From contig CAZOVK010000097.1 of NCBI GenBank assembly GCA_964583165.1, forward strand, positions 1 to 7,105: a stretch of 7,105 nucleotides of DNA, in the 5' to 3' direction. This stretch comes from CAZOVK01 sp964583165 (GTDB lineage Bacteria > Bacillota > Clostridia > Lachnospirales > WRAX01). The notes beneath the pieces were generated by a model that had not been told where the DNA came from, ran no database searches, and was given only the letters and a program-made list of their open reading frames with translations. Below, piece by piece: positions 1 to 6,034 of the stretch (the stretch's first letter is position 1; each line of letters starts with the position of its first letter). Made by a program: the position numbers and the translations under genes.

Positions 1-1469
1 TCAACGATTTCTGGTTTTACATCCAAAACCTCCGCGATACGCTTCGCCGAAACATTCGCGCGCGGTATGAATACGAACATCATAGACAGCATGACAAAAC
101 TCATAATAATCTGCATGGTGTACTGCATGAACGCCATCATGTCGCCGACCTGCATTGTAGCTTGTGCTACTTGGTGTGCGCCGATCCAGATGATGAGCAG
201 TGACATGCCGTTCATTATAAGTGTCATAAACGGCATCATGAATGCCATAGCACGGTTAACAAAAAGGGTGTTTCTCGCCAAATCGCGGTTGGCCTTTTCG
301 AAGCGCTCTTTTTCAAACTTATGTGTGCCGAACGCGCGGATGACCATAAGACCATTCAGCGTTTCGCGCGACACGAGGTTCAGGCGGTCAATGAGTTTCT
401 GCATGAGCATGAAACGCGGCATTACGATGGCCATAATAACACCGATTAGACCGAGCATGAGTGTTACGCCCAATGCGATAAGCCAACTCATACTGGTAGA
501 TTTAGAAAGTGCCATGAATACGCCGCCGATACCCATAATGGGCGCGTAACATATCATACGGATACCCATTGTGAGGAGCATTTGAATCTGTGTAACGTCA
601 TTCGTAGTTCTCGTTATGAGCGAAGCCGTTGAAAATTTGTCATATTCGGCATTCGCGAAGCTTTCGACTTTGGCGAAGATGTCTTTGCGTAGGTTTCGCG
701 CAACACCGGCGCCCAGACGACTGGAGATGAACGACACGAGGATTGTCGCGACACCGCTTGCGAGGGCGAAAAGTAGCATAATTCCGCCAATTTTGAGTAT
801 ATATTCGCGTTGTACAACCGTCATATCAAGACCGAGTTCTTTGTAGAACGCGCCCACAAGGACTGTGCCGCTCTGTTTGAGCATAGACGGGTCGAGTGCT
901 AGTGCTTTGCCACGCGCATCATCAAACACGCTTTGCGGAATTTGTGTAAACATGGGCATCATCTTATAAGCGTTTGTGATGTCTATTTCACGCATATCCG
1001 TAATGCCGGTACTCTGGTTCTGAGTCGCGCCCGGTTGTTGTTGAGCCATAGTTTGCATGACGTTAATCATCGTCCATGTGGCTGTGCCGAAGGCGTTGTC
1101 TAACTCCGCCAGATTTTCTTCAGCAAGGTTGTCATTCCGCACATAAATATCCTTGCTTTCTGCAAGCGGGTATAAATCCGCGTACTTTTTGCCCTTCGCG
1201 TTTGTATCATTGCCGGACACGAGAGTGAAACCCTCGGCGGCGAGGGCTTTCTGCTCCTCTGTCATAAAAGTCGTGATAAACGCGTAACCGTCAGCGGAAA
1301 TCGCCTTGGGCGTTGCGCCCTCAATGCCATTTTGCTGTATGCCTATGTTCACGATGTTTGACATATAATTAGGAAGATTCAAATCAAACATCGCCTGCGC
1401 GAACAAAAGTGCGACAGCCACTAAAAGCACGAACAGAAACGGCTTTAGGTATTTCGCCAGTCTAATCAT
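1..1469 (-). CDS. ABC multidrug-type exporter subunit with large extracellular domain (partial, 3' end outside window)
   Basis: Fused membrane/ATPase half-transporter of the type IV ABC exporter fold. The 489 visible residues hold the membrane domain only; the ATPase domain lies beyond the left edge. The first membrane helix is at about residues 9-28. It is followed by the LPNYMSNIVNIGIQQ stretch that I recall from clostridial exporters of this kind, then an extracellular insertion of roughly 190 residues (35-222) with a Q/N-rich linker near 143-153. Helices 2-6 follow, with the coupling-loop segment KVESFANAEYDKFSTASLITRTTNDV (abridged: KVESFA...TRTTNDV) near 267-291 and ANVSAKRIAEVLD at 471-483 leading into the missing ATPase. 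In the family, such subunits pair with a second half-transporter, as in Bacillus BmrCD, where BmrD carries a TM1-TM2 extracellular domain; the partner is expected just outside the window. The ATG overlaps the marR stop by 4 bp (ATGA), and AAGGGG lies 7 nt upstream. Substrate unknown. Confidence 0.9.
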   Translation of the reverse strand, partial: MIRLAKYLKPFLFVLLVAVALLFAQAMFDLNLPNYMSNIVNIGIQQNGIEGATPKAISADGYAFITTFMTEEQKALAAEGFTLVSGNDTNAKGKKYADLYPLAESKDIYVRNDNLAEENLAELDNAFGTATWTMINVMQTMAQQQPGATQNQSTGITDMREIDITNAYKMMPMFTQIPQSVFDDARGKALALDPSMLKQSGTVLVGAFYKELGLDMTVVQREYILKIGGIMLLFALASGVATILVSFISSRLGAGVARNLRKDIFAKVESFANAEYDKFSTASLITRTTNDVTQIQMLLTMGIRMICYAPIMGIGGVFMALSKSTSMSWLIALGVTLMLGLIGVIMAIVMPRFMLMQKLIDRLNLVSRETLNGLMVIRAFGTHKFEKERFEKANRDLARNTLFVNRAMAFMMPFMTLIMNGMSLLIIWIGAHQVAQATMQVGDMMAFMQYTMQIIMSFVMLSMMFVFIPRANVSAKRIAEVLDVKPEIV

Positions 1470-1951
1470 TCCATATCCCCTTTACTTTCTTGTTGCATTT
1501 CGTCGCGTACCGCTTCTGATACCTCCGCAAAGCGATTCATGAGCCTAATCATTGTTTCGACATCTTCTTCACCGACGCGCTCGATTATAGCGTTAAACGT
1601 GCGCTCGATATGTTCGCGCATCTGCTTCGTCACGTCTTGCCCCATGTCAGTCAATTTGACCTGTATACGGCGGCGGTCGGTTTTATCTATCGCGCGGCAG
1701 AGGTAACCCTTTTTCTCAAGTGAGTTCAAAATTTGTGATATGGCGGGTTTTGACACATGCAGGCGCGTGTGCAAGTCTGACATGTAATTCTGTTTTTCAG
1801 GGTCACACTCACCGTCAGCCACAACACCGAGAACAAACAACTCCCCCATATGAAGGTTTACGCCCGCCGGGAAGATTAGAGCGACTTTCTTGAAGCGCAT
1901 GAGAGCGCGTATTAAATCATGTTTCACGTGATTTCCCGATTGATTTTCCAT
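1466..1951 (-). CDS. MarR-family transcriptional regulator
   Basis: Winged helix-turn-helix repressor of 161 residues, a usual MarR length. An N-terminal dimerisation helix is followed by the DNA-binding core at about 57-103. The recognition helix is near 67-82 (VSKPAISQILNSLEKKG), followed by the wing with the family-typical DRR motif (D92, R93, R94) and then KLTDMG. C-terminal helices (104-150) complete the dimer interface. The ATG is preceded by AGGGAG with a gap of about 7 nt. The gene is first in a two-or-more-gene unit, and its stop overlaps the exporter start, so the two are translated together. In the family, such proteins repress their own operon and release DNA when a small ligand binds; here the likely target is the promoter just upstream, which carries palindromes. 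The ligand is not predictable, and no redox-sensing role is suggested by the single cysteine pair (C49, C85). Confidence 0.93.
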   Translation of the reverse strand: MENQSGNHVKHDLIRALMRFKKVALIFPAGVNLHMGELFVLGVVADGECDPEKQNYMSDLHTRLHVSKPAISQILNSLEKKGYLCRAIDKTDRRRIQVKLTDMGQDVTKQMREHIERTFNAIIERVGEEDVETMIRLMNRFAEVSEAVRDEMQQESKGDME

Positions 1952-1987
1952 TACAATACTCCCTCACTTAGCCCCTTTCATAATTGT

Positions 1988-1997
1988 TAAGTACTTA
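1988..1997. promoter_or_regulatory. Palindrome TAAGTACTTA in marR leader, candidate operator
   Basis: This perfect 10-bp palindrome sits between the predicted transcription start of marR and its ribosome binding site. Operators of MarR proteins are typically AT-rich palindromes near their own promoter, so it is a candidate binding site. It is short for an operator (16-20 bp is usual) and the flanks do not extend the symmetry, so chance in AT-rich DNA remains possible. Confidence 0.35.
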
Positions 1998-2015
1998 TAT
2001 ATTTCAATGGTTAAT

Positions 2016-2044
2016 AGTGTAACACTCAATATTTTATATGTCAA
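2016..2044 (-). promoter_or_regulatory. Promoter of marR-exporter unit
   Basis: On the minus strand a perfect -35 box TTGACA (2044-2039) is followed by exactly 17 bp and the -10 box TACACT (2021-2016, four of six consensus bases), the pattern of a housekeeping sigma-A promoter. Transcription should start near 2008-2010, giving a leader of about 58 nt. The 11-bp inverted repeat AGTGT-A-ACACT (2016-2026) overlaps the -10 box, a suitable place for a repressor to block polymerase. The promoter begins only about 15 bp past the T tract of the pot operon terminator. Confidence 0.75.
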
Positions 2045-2058
2045 TACATATTTTTAAC

Positions 2059-2084
2059 AAAAAAAGGAGCGGCTAACCGCTCCT
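2059..2084 (-). terminator. Intrinsic terminator of the pot operon
   Basis: Read on the minus strand, the 8-bp perfect stem AGGAGCGG / CCGCTCCT with a 4-nt loop (TTAG) is followed by a run of seven T. It lies 15 bp past the potD stop codon and separates the pot operon from the marR promoter. The plus strand lacks a matching T run, so it acts for leftward transcription only. Confidence 0.92.
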
Positions 2085-2098
2085 AGTGGTAATATTTA

Positions 2099-3139
2099 TT
2101 ACTTCGCTGCCTTAAACTCTGTCCAGATTGAATCATATGTCACCATTGTGTCGGCGTCATAGGTGTAAATTTGGGCTTTCGCCACTAATTCTGAAGGGAT
2201 GTTGACGGCCTTATTATCTAAAAACTCTTGGGGAAGGAAGGCTTTCGCGGCAGTGTTGCAGTTGATGTAATTGATGAGTGAGCTGGCTTCCGCGCTGTTC
2301 TTGCCATCCAGCATGAAGTTGAGGAAGGTGTAGGCGTTAGCTTCATTCGGAGCTTTCGCGGACATAACAAAGCTGTCGATATAGAACGTCAACCCCTCTT
2401 TGGGATATGCGTAAGTCACAGTCGGCACTTCGGCAATCGCCGCTGTCACTTGTGAACCGAACATATAACCCGCCACAGCGTCACCGCGGATAATCGCGTT
2501 ATGAGGCGTATCAGCGTCAAAGGCTATGATATTGGGTTTAAGCTCCAACATTTTCTGTTTCGCCTGTTCGAGAATGGCGGGGTCGGTTTCGTTGACAGAA
2601 TAACCCATGCTCAACAGCGTAATACCTATAATATCCCTGTCACCGTCAAGAACCACGAGCTTGTCGCGGAATTCCTCATTCCATAAATCCTCATAGCTTG
2701 TTATCTCAAAACCAACTTTAGCGGTGTCATAACAGAGAATGGCGGATGCGCCCGCATAGGGTATGCTGAACTTATTATCGGGGTCATAATATTTACCTTG
2801 GAAACTCGTGTCAACATTCTTGTAATTCGCAATCTTCGCTTTGTCAAGGTTTTTGAGCAAGCCCTCTTTTGCCATCACGTCAATGATGTAGTCACTGCAT
2901 AGAATGATATCGTACTGGTTCGCCTTCGTAGAGAACAGCGAGTACATCTCCTCGTTTGTTGAAAACTCTGTGTAGTTGACCTTGATGCCGGTTTCTTGTT
3001 CAAAACGTTGAACAACCTCGTCGGGCACGTAATAAGCCCACGACATAATATTCAGCTCTTTTTTCGTGTTACAGCCCGAAACGGCGGTCATTGCCGCGAC
3101 AAGGGTCAGGCAGAGCAGAATGGCTGACAGTTTTTTCAT
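2099..3139 (-). CDS. potD: Spermidine/putrescine-type ABC transporter substrate-binding lipoprotein (PotD-like)
   Basis: Extracellular solute-binding protein of 346 residues that captures the ligand and delivers it to the PotBC permease. The N-terminus has KK, a hydrophobic core and the lipobox VSGC (20-23), so C23 should be lipidated and anchor the protein to the membrane. The mature part fits PotD: NIMSWAYYVPDEVV (30-43), FEQETGIKV (46-54), SNEEMYSLF (abridged from 60-69), YDIILCSDYIIDVM (76-89), SIPYAG (125-130), YPKEGL (245-250) and the ending IWTEFKAAK. From a remembered alignment to E. coli PotD, the pocket residues W34, Y37, S82, Y84 and D255 are kept, while others are altered (see findings). 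The start is supported by AGGAGG 7 nt upstream, placed within the last codons of potC. It is the last gene of the operon. The transporter family is certain; the exact ligand is inferred. Confidence 0.92.
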   Translation of the reverse strand: MKKLSAILLCLTLVAAMTAVSGCNTKKELNIMSWAYYVPDEVVQRFEQETGIKVNYTEFSTNEEMYSLFSTKANQYDIILCSDYIIDVMAKEGLLKNLDKAKIANYKNVDTSFQGKYYDPDNKFSIPYAGASAILCYDTAKVGFEITSYEDLWNEEFRDKLVVLDGDRDIIGITLLSMGYSVNETDPAILEQAKQKMLELKPNIIAFDADTPHNAIIRGDAVAGYMFGSQVTAAIAEVPTVTYAYPKEGLTFYIDSFVMSAKAPNEANAYTFLNFMLDGKNSAEASSLINYINCNTAAKAFLPQEFLDNKAVNIPSELVAKAQIYTYDADTMVTYDSIWTEFKAAK

Positions 3140-3141
3140 TC

Positions 3142-3918
3142 TTAGTCCTCCTTGTGTTTGTTTGTATATTGTAAAACGCCTACAACTGTAAACGTAAACA
3201 ACAAGATAATGGAGCAGAGCGCGTTGATGATGGGAGAAACGCCCAGTTTTATCATCGAGAAGATGTGGACGGGCAGGGTTAGGGACGTTGGGCCACTGAC
3301 AAAGGTCGAAATCACCACGTCGTCCAGTGACATAGCCACAGACAGCAATGCACCCGTCAAAACAGACGGCATGACTAGCGGCAAAATGACTGTCCGCAGG
3401 GTATGGCTCTTTGTCGCGCCCAAATCCCGCGCGGCTTCTGTCAGTGATTTCGAAATCCCGCGTAATCTGATACTTACCATGATGAAGACGTAGGGTATAC
3501 AGAATGTCGAATGCGCAATAACAAGTGTCGTAATCCCAAAAGGTAGGGGGGTCAGCGAGAAAAATATCAGTAGCGCGATACCCAAAATAATCTCCGGGAT
3601 TATGAGTGGAAGGTAGATAAACGCCGACACAGCCGATTTGACTTTCGGGCTTAAATTATCAACGGCGATTGCGCCGAGAGTGCCAAGAAATGCCGAAAGT
3701 ATCGACGTAAGTATCGCCACGCGGAAGCTAACCCAGAACGCCGAGCCAATGCGACTGTCCATGAGCAAATCACCGTACCACTTGAACGTGAACCCCGTCC
3801 AAACCGCACCCGATTTTGACTCGTTAAACGAGTAGAGCACCACGCACAGAATGGGCAGATATAAAAACACAATCACAAGCCCCATATAGAATACCGACAG
3901 GCGGCCATTCTTTCTCAT
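3142..3918 (-). CDS. potC: Polyamine ABC transporter permease PotC
   Basis: Inner permease subunit of 258 residues, the normal PotC size, with six predicted membrane helices: near 9-30, 63-85, 98-120, 130-150, 182-205 and 231-250. The cytoplasmic EAA loop that docks on the ATPase is at 161-180 and starts EAARDLGA, ending VILP. Other family features are LYSFNES (28-34) after helix 1 and DDVVISTFVSGP (199-210). It forms a heterodimer with PotB. Its ATG overlaps the potB stop by one base (TAATG), with a G-rich ribosome binding site inside the last potB codons, so translation is probably coupled. Its last codons (AAG GAG GAC) carry the ribosome binding site for potD. Confidence 0.95.
   Translation of the reverse strand: MRKNGRLSVFYMGLVIVFLYLPILCVVLYSFNESKSGAVWTGFTFKWYGDLLMDSRIGSAFWVSFRVAILTSILSAFLGTLGAIAVDNLSPKVKSAVSAFIYLPLIIPEIILGIALLIFFSLTPLPFGITTLVIAHSTFCIPYVFIMVSIRLRGISKSLTEAARDLGATKSHTLRTVILPLVMPSVLTGALLSVAMSLDDVVISTFVSGPTSLTLPVHIFSMIKLGVSPIINALCSIILLFTFTVVGVLQYTNKHKED
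3147..3152 (-). promoter_or_regulatory. potD ribosome binding site inside potC
   Basis: The sequence AGGAGG is a full match to the anti-Shine-Dalgarno core and lies 7 nt before the potD ATG. It is embedded in the codons for the last Lys-Glu-Asp of PotC. It fixes the potD start. A strong site here suits a binding protein, which is usually needed in excess over the permease. Confidence 0.85.
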
Positions 3919-4763
3919 TAGAACAGCCCCCCTTCATCATGCGCGTTCTTTTGAAGCTTTCTATATAGCGCAATGAGTAGCAGAACGCAGATGACCATAA
4001 CGACACTGAGGGCCGCCGCGAATGGCCAGTTACGCGCACTCTGAATCTGGTTGCGAATGAGATTGCCGAGTAGGAGCGTTTTCGCGCCGCCGAGTAGGTC
4101 AGAGATAAAGAACATACCAACAGCAGGGATAAACACTAGTGTTATACCGCCGACAATACCCGGTAAGGTCATGGGCAGTGTGATTTTGACAAAGGTTTCG
4201 AATCGCCCCGCGCCGAGGTCATACGAAGCCTCCAACAGCGAGAAATCGAGCTTGTCAACCGAGTTATAGACCGACAGTATCATAAACGGTAGAAGCATAT
4301 ACACTGTGCCGACTAGCACCGCCCCGAAGTTATACAAAAACCGAATCGGCTCATCAACAAACCCCAAAAGCACTGTGTTTACAATACCGTTGTTCGCGAG
4401 TAACATAATCCAACCGTAGGTTCGCAGCAAACTACTGGTCCAGAACGGTATCATCACGAGTAACAAAACACTGAATTTATGTTTGGCGTGTACCTTCGCC
4501 GCAAAATACGCGAAAGGGTAACCCACAAGCAACGTAATCACACTAGTCAATAGCGCCATCAACATAGATTCAACAAAAATTCCGATATAAAGTGGGTCAA
4601 AAATCCGCGCGAAGTTATCGAGTGTGAATTTGAAAACGACATTGCCCATCGGCCCACGCGTCATCACGCTCAAACTCAACGCGTAAATGAGCGGCACGCC
4701 CACGAACAGCCCCATCCATAGCAGAATCGGCATAGCAGGCAGGAGATTCTTCTTTTTCTGCAT
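3918..4763 (-). CDS. potB: Polyamine ABC transporter permease PotB
   Basis: Permease subunit of 281 residues, close to E. coli PotB in length. A lysine-rich N-terminus (MQKKKN) precedes membrane helix 1 (about 8-31); the others are near 66-89, 98-122, 147-167, 204-221 and 248-266. The EAA loop is at 178-197, beginning EASYDLGAG and ending ITLP, so the second alanine of the classic motif is serine here. The region FTLDNFARIFDP (46-57) is typical of the periplasmic loop in this family. The ATG lies 14 bp past the potA stop and has AGGAAG 6 nt upstream. It pairs with PotC to make the membrane channel driven by PotA. Confidence 0.95.
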   Translation of the reverse strand: MQKKKNLLPAMPILLWMGLFVGVPLIYALSLSVMTRGPMGNVVFKFTLDNFARIFDPLYIGIFVESMLMALLTSVITLLVGYPFAYFAAKVHAKHKFSVLLLVMIPFWTSSLLRTYGWIMLLANNGIVNTVLLGFVDEPIRFLYNFGAVLVGTVYMLLPFMILSVYNSVDKLDFSLLEASYDLGAGRFETFVKITLPMTLPGIVGGITLVFIPAVGMFFISDLLGGAKTLLLGNLIRNQIQSARNWPFAAALSVVMVICVLLLIALYRKLQKNAHDEGGLF

Positions 4764-4777
4764 GAGTTTCTTCCTAT

Positions 4778-5875
4778 TTATATAGTATAGTCAATCTCAT
4801 CACCGCTAAGGAGTACCGCGCCGCCGTCATACCAACCCGCAAACACGCGCTGACCCACTTCAAAGTTTTCGTCTGAGTTGTAACTGACAGCCGTAAATTG
4901 AACGCCATCCGCATCCAGCACGGTCTTTGTCTGTGAACCCGCGTAATGTGTGCTGACGACAGTTGCCATAATGCAATTGTCAAACAGATTGCGCGATAGC
5001 TTCACCCTGTCCGTATGTATGCAAAGGTAGGCGGAATCACCCGAGGTGGGCTTTTCTGTAGCGATTTTTAGCGGTTGACCCGCCAAACTCACTGTGGCAG
5101 AACCTTTGGTGTGTTCGGTGACAGTCACAGCTAAAATGTTTCGTTCGCCAACAAAACCCGCCACGAACAGGCTCGCGGGCTTCTCGTAAATCTCGCGTGG
5201 TGTGCCGAGTTGCTTAATTACGCCCTCGTTCATTATGACAATGCGGTCTGACATATTCAGGGCTTCTTCTTGGTCGTGTGTCACATAGATGAAAGTTATC
5301 CCTGTATGAGTTTGAATGCGCTTCAGTTCGGTTTGCATGTGTTTGCGGAGTTTCAAATCCAACGCGCCCAACGGCTCGTCCAGAAGTAATATATCGGGGT
5401 TGTTGATGAGCGCACGCGCAATGGCGATACGCTGTCGCTGACCCCCCGAAAGTTGATGTGGGAAGCGGTCACCATAACCCGTCATCTGCACGAGTTCGAG
5501 CATTTCATTAACCTTTTCGGCAATCCGAGCTTTTTCCCACTTTCTGACGCGTGGGCCATAAGCTATGTTATCGAACACGCTCAAATGCGGGAAGAGCGCG
5601 TAATTTTGAAACACCGTGTTGACACTGCGTTTGTTCGGCTCCAGCTTCGTTATGTCGTTGCCGTTTAATACAATGCGCCCTCCCGATACGTCTTCTAAGC
5701 CCGCGATTGCGCGAAGTGTCGTTGTCTTCCCACAACCTGACGGCCCCAATAGCGTTATAAACTCGCCGCGCTCAATCTCAAGCGCGACATCTTTAAGGAT
5801 ATGCAGTTTCCCGAAAAACTTGTTGATATTTTCAAGTGCGAGAATGGTTTCCGCCAAAGTGTACTCCTTCGTCAC
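4778..5875 (-). CDS. potA: Polyamine ABC transporter ATPase PotA
   Basis: Cytoplasmic ATPase of 365 residues that powers import through PotBC. All nucleotide-binding motifs are intact: Walker A GPSGCGKT (44-51), Q-loop Q90, signature LSGGQ (142-146), Walker B ILLLDEP (162-168), D-loop ALD (171-173) and switch H200. The C-terminal part (about 240-365) is the TOBE-type regulatory region of the PotA/MalK group, with FVGERNIL at 241-248 and HYAGSQTKTVLDADG near 291-305. The reported start is GTG (5875), preceded by AGGA with a 7-nt gap. A TTG at 5857, codon 7, has a better ribosome binding site (AAGGAG, 6-nt gap) and also gives a normal N-terminus, so the true start is uncertain. First gene of potABCD. 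Confidence 0.95.
   Translation of the reverse strand: MTKEYTLAETILALENINKFFGKLHILKDVALEIERGEFITLLGPSGCGKTTTLRAIAGLEDVSGGRIVLNGNDITKLEPNKRSVNTVFQNYALFPHLSVFDNIAYGPRVRKWEKARIAEKVNEMLELVQMTGYGDRFPHQLSGGQRQRIAIARALINNPDILLLDEPLGALDLKLRKHMQTELKRIQTHTGITFIYVTHDQEEALNMSDRIVIMNEGVIKQLGTPREIYEKPASLFVAGFVGERNILAVTVTEHTKGSATVSLAGQPLKIATEKPTSGDSAYLCIHTDRVKLSRNLFDNCIMATVVSTHYAGSQTKTVLDADGVQFTAVSYNSDENFEVGQRVFAGWYDGGAVLLSGDEIDYTI
5864..5869 (-). promoter_or_regulatory. AAGGAG ribosome binding site bearing on the potA start
   Basis: AAGGAG lies inside the first codons of the long potA frame, 6 nt ahead of an in-frame TTG (5857-5855). Its strength and spacing support starting at that TTG, which would shorten the protein by six residues to MAETILALENINKFFG. 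The alternative GTG has only AGGA (5886-5883) in front of it. Confidence 0.5.
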
Positions 5876-5904
5876 TTTTAATTCCTACTAAGTTCATGGT
5901 ATTT

Positions 5905-5933
5905 ATTTTAACCTATAAATATCCATTCGTCAA
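5905..5933 (-). promoter_or_regulatory. Promoter of potABCD operon
   Basis: On the minus strand, -35 TTGACG (5933-5928) and -10 TAAAAT (5910-5905) are separated by exactly 17 bp, and each matches consensus at five of six bases. Transcription should start near 5898, leaving a leader of about 22-40 nt depending on the potA start. That is too short for a metabolite-sensing riboswitch, so control of initiation is the more likely mode. Confidence 0.82.
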
Positions 5934-5961
5934 GTTAAAATATACGTTGACAATTCGTTGA
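5925..5961. repeat. Repeated CGTTGA-like motif between divergent promoters
   Basis: ATTCGTCAA (5925-5933) and ATTCGTTGA (5953-5961) are near-identical direct repeats, and a further CGTTGA lies at 5945-5950, exactly 11 bp (one helical turn) before the CGTTGA at 5956-5961. The copies overlap or adjoin both -35 boxes. Part of the similarity comes from the -35 boxes themselves (TTGAC and its complement), so a role as a regulator site is only a suggestion. Confidence 0.35.
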
Positions 5962-5975
5962 AATAGTGTTAGAAT
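5947..5975 (+). promoter_or_regulatory. Promoter of the amidohydrolase gene
   Basis: A perfect -35 TTGACA (5947-5952), a 17-bp spacer and -10 TAGAAT (5970-5975, five of six consensus bases) form a strong sigma-A promoter. The start should be near 5982, giving a leader of about 53 nt. It is divergent from the potA promoter, with only 13 bp between the two -35 boxes, so one bound regulator could affect both. Confidence 0.82.
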
Positions 5976-6023
5976 AGTACCAATAATTAGGAAGAAATAT
6001 TACAAAATGTCAATGTAGATGTG

Positions 6024-6029
6024 AGGTGA
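6024..6029 (+). promoter_or_regulatory. Ribosome binding site of the amidohydrolase gene
   Basis: AGGTGA, within GAGGTGA (6023-6029), lies 5 nt before an in-frame TTG (6035). No ATG in this frame lies between the promoter and the conserved N-terminal part of the protein. The only earlier candidate, GTG at 6026, is itself inside this site. This decides for the TTG start. Confidence 0.7.
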
Positions 6030-6034
6030 CTCAT

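Noticed and set aside
67..549. Long open frame on the plus strand opposite the exporter gene
   Set aside because: It is antisense to a long, clearly conserved membrane domain, has no ribosome binding site or promoter, and its translation (rich in Met, Ile and Ser) resembles no protein family; it is a shadow of the real gene's codon use.
2065..2084. Hairpin as a bidirectional terminator or operator palindrome
   Set aside because: The T tract exists only for leftward transcription and no gene approaches from the left on the plus strand; the position after the potD stop explains it fully as an intrinsic terminator.
5832..5897. Small minus-strand frame from ATG at 5897 (21 codons) overlapping the potA start in another frame
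   Set aside because: The ATG falls almost at the predicted transcription start, so there is no room for a ribosome binding site, and the peptide has no recognisable pattern. Leaderless translation cannot be ruled out but nothing supports it.
6007..6018. ATG TCA ATG TAG minimal frame in the amidohydrolase leader
   Set aside because: Three codons only; the possible AGGAAG signal is 12 nt away, which is too far, and there is no hairpin or regulatory codon run. Most likely chance.
5876..6034. Possible riboswitch or other structured RNA in the 159-bp divergent gap
   Set aside because: After subtracting the two promoters, each leader is only about 20-55 nt, with no stable hairpin or terminator/antiterminator pair visible by eye.
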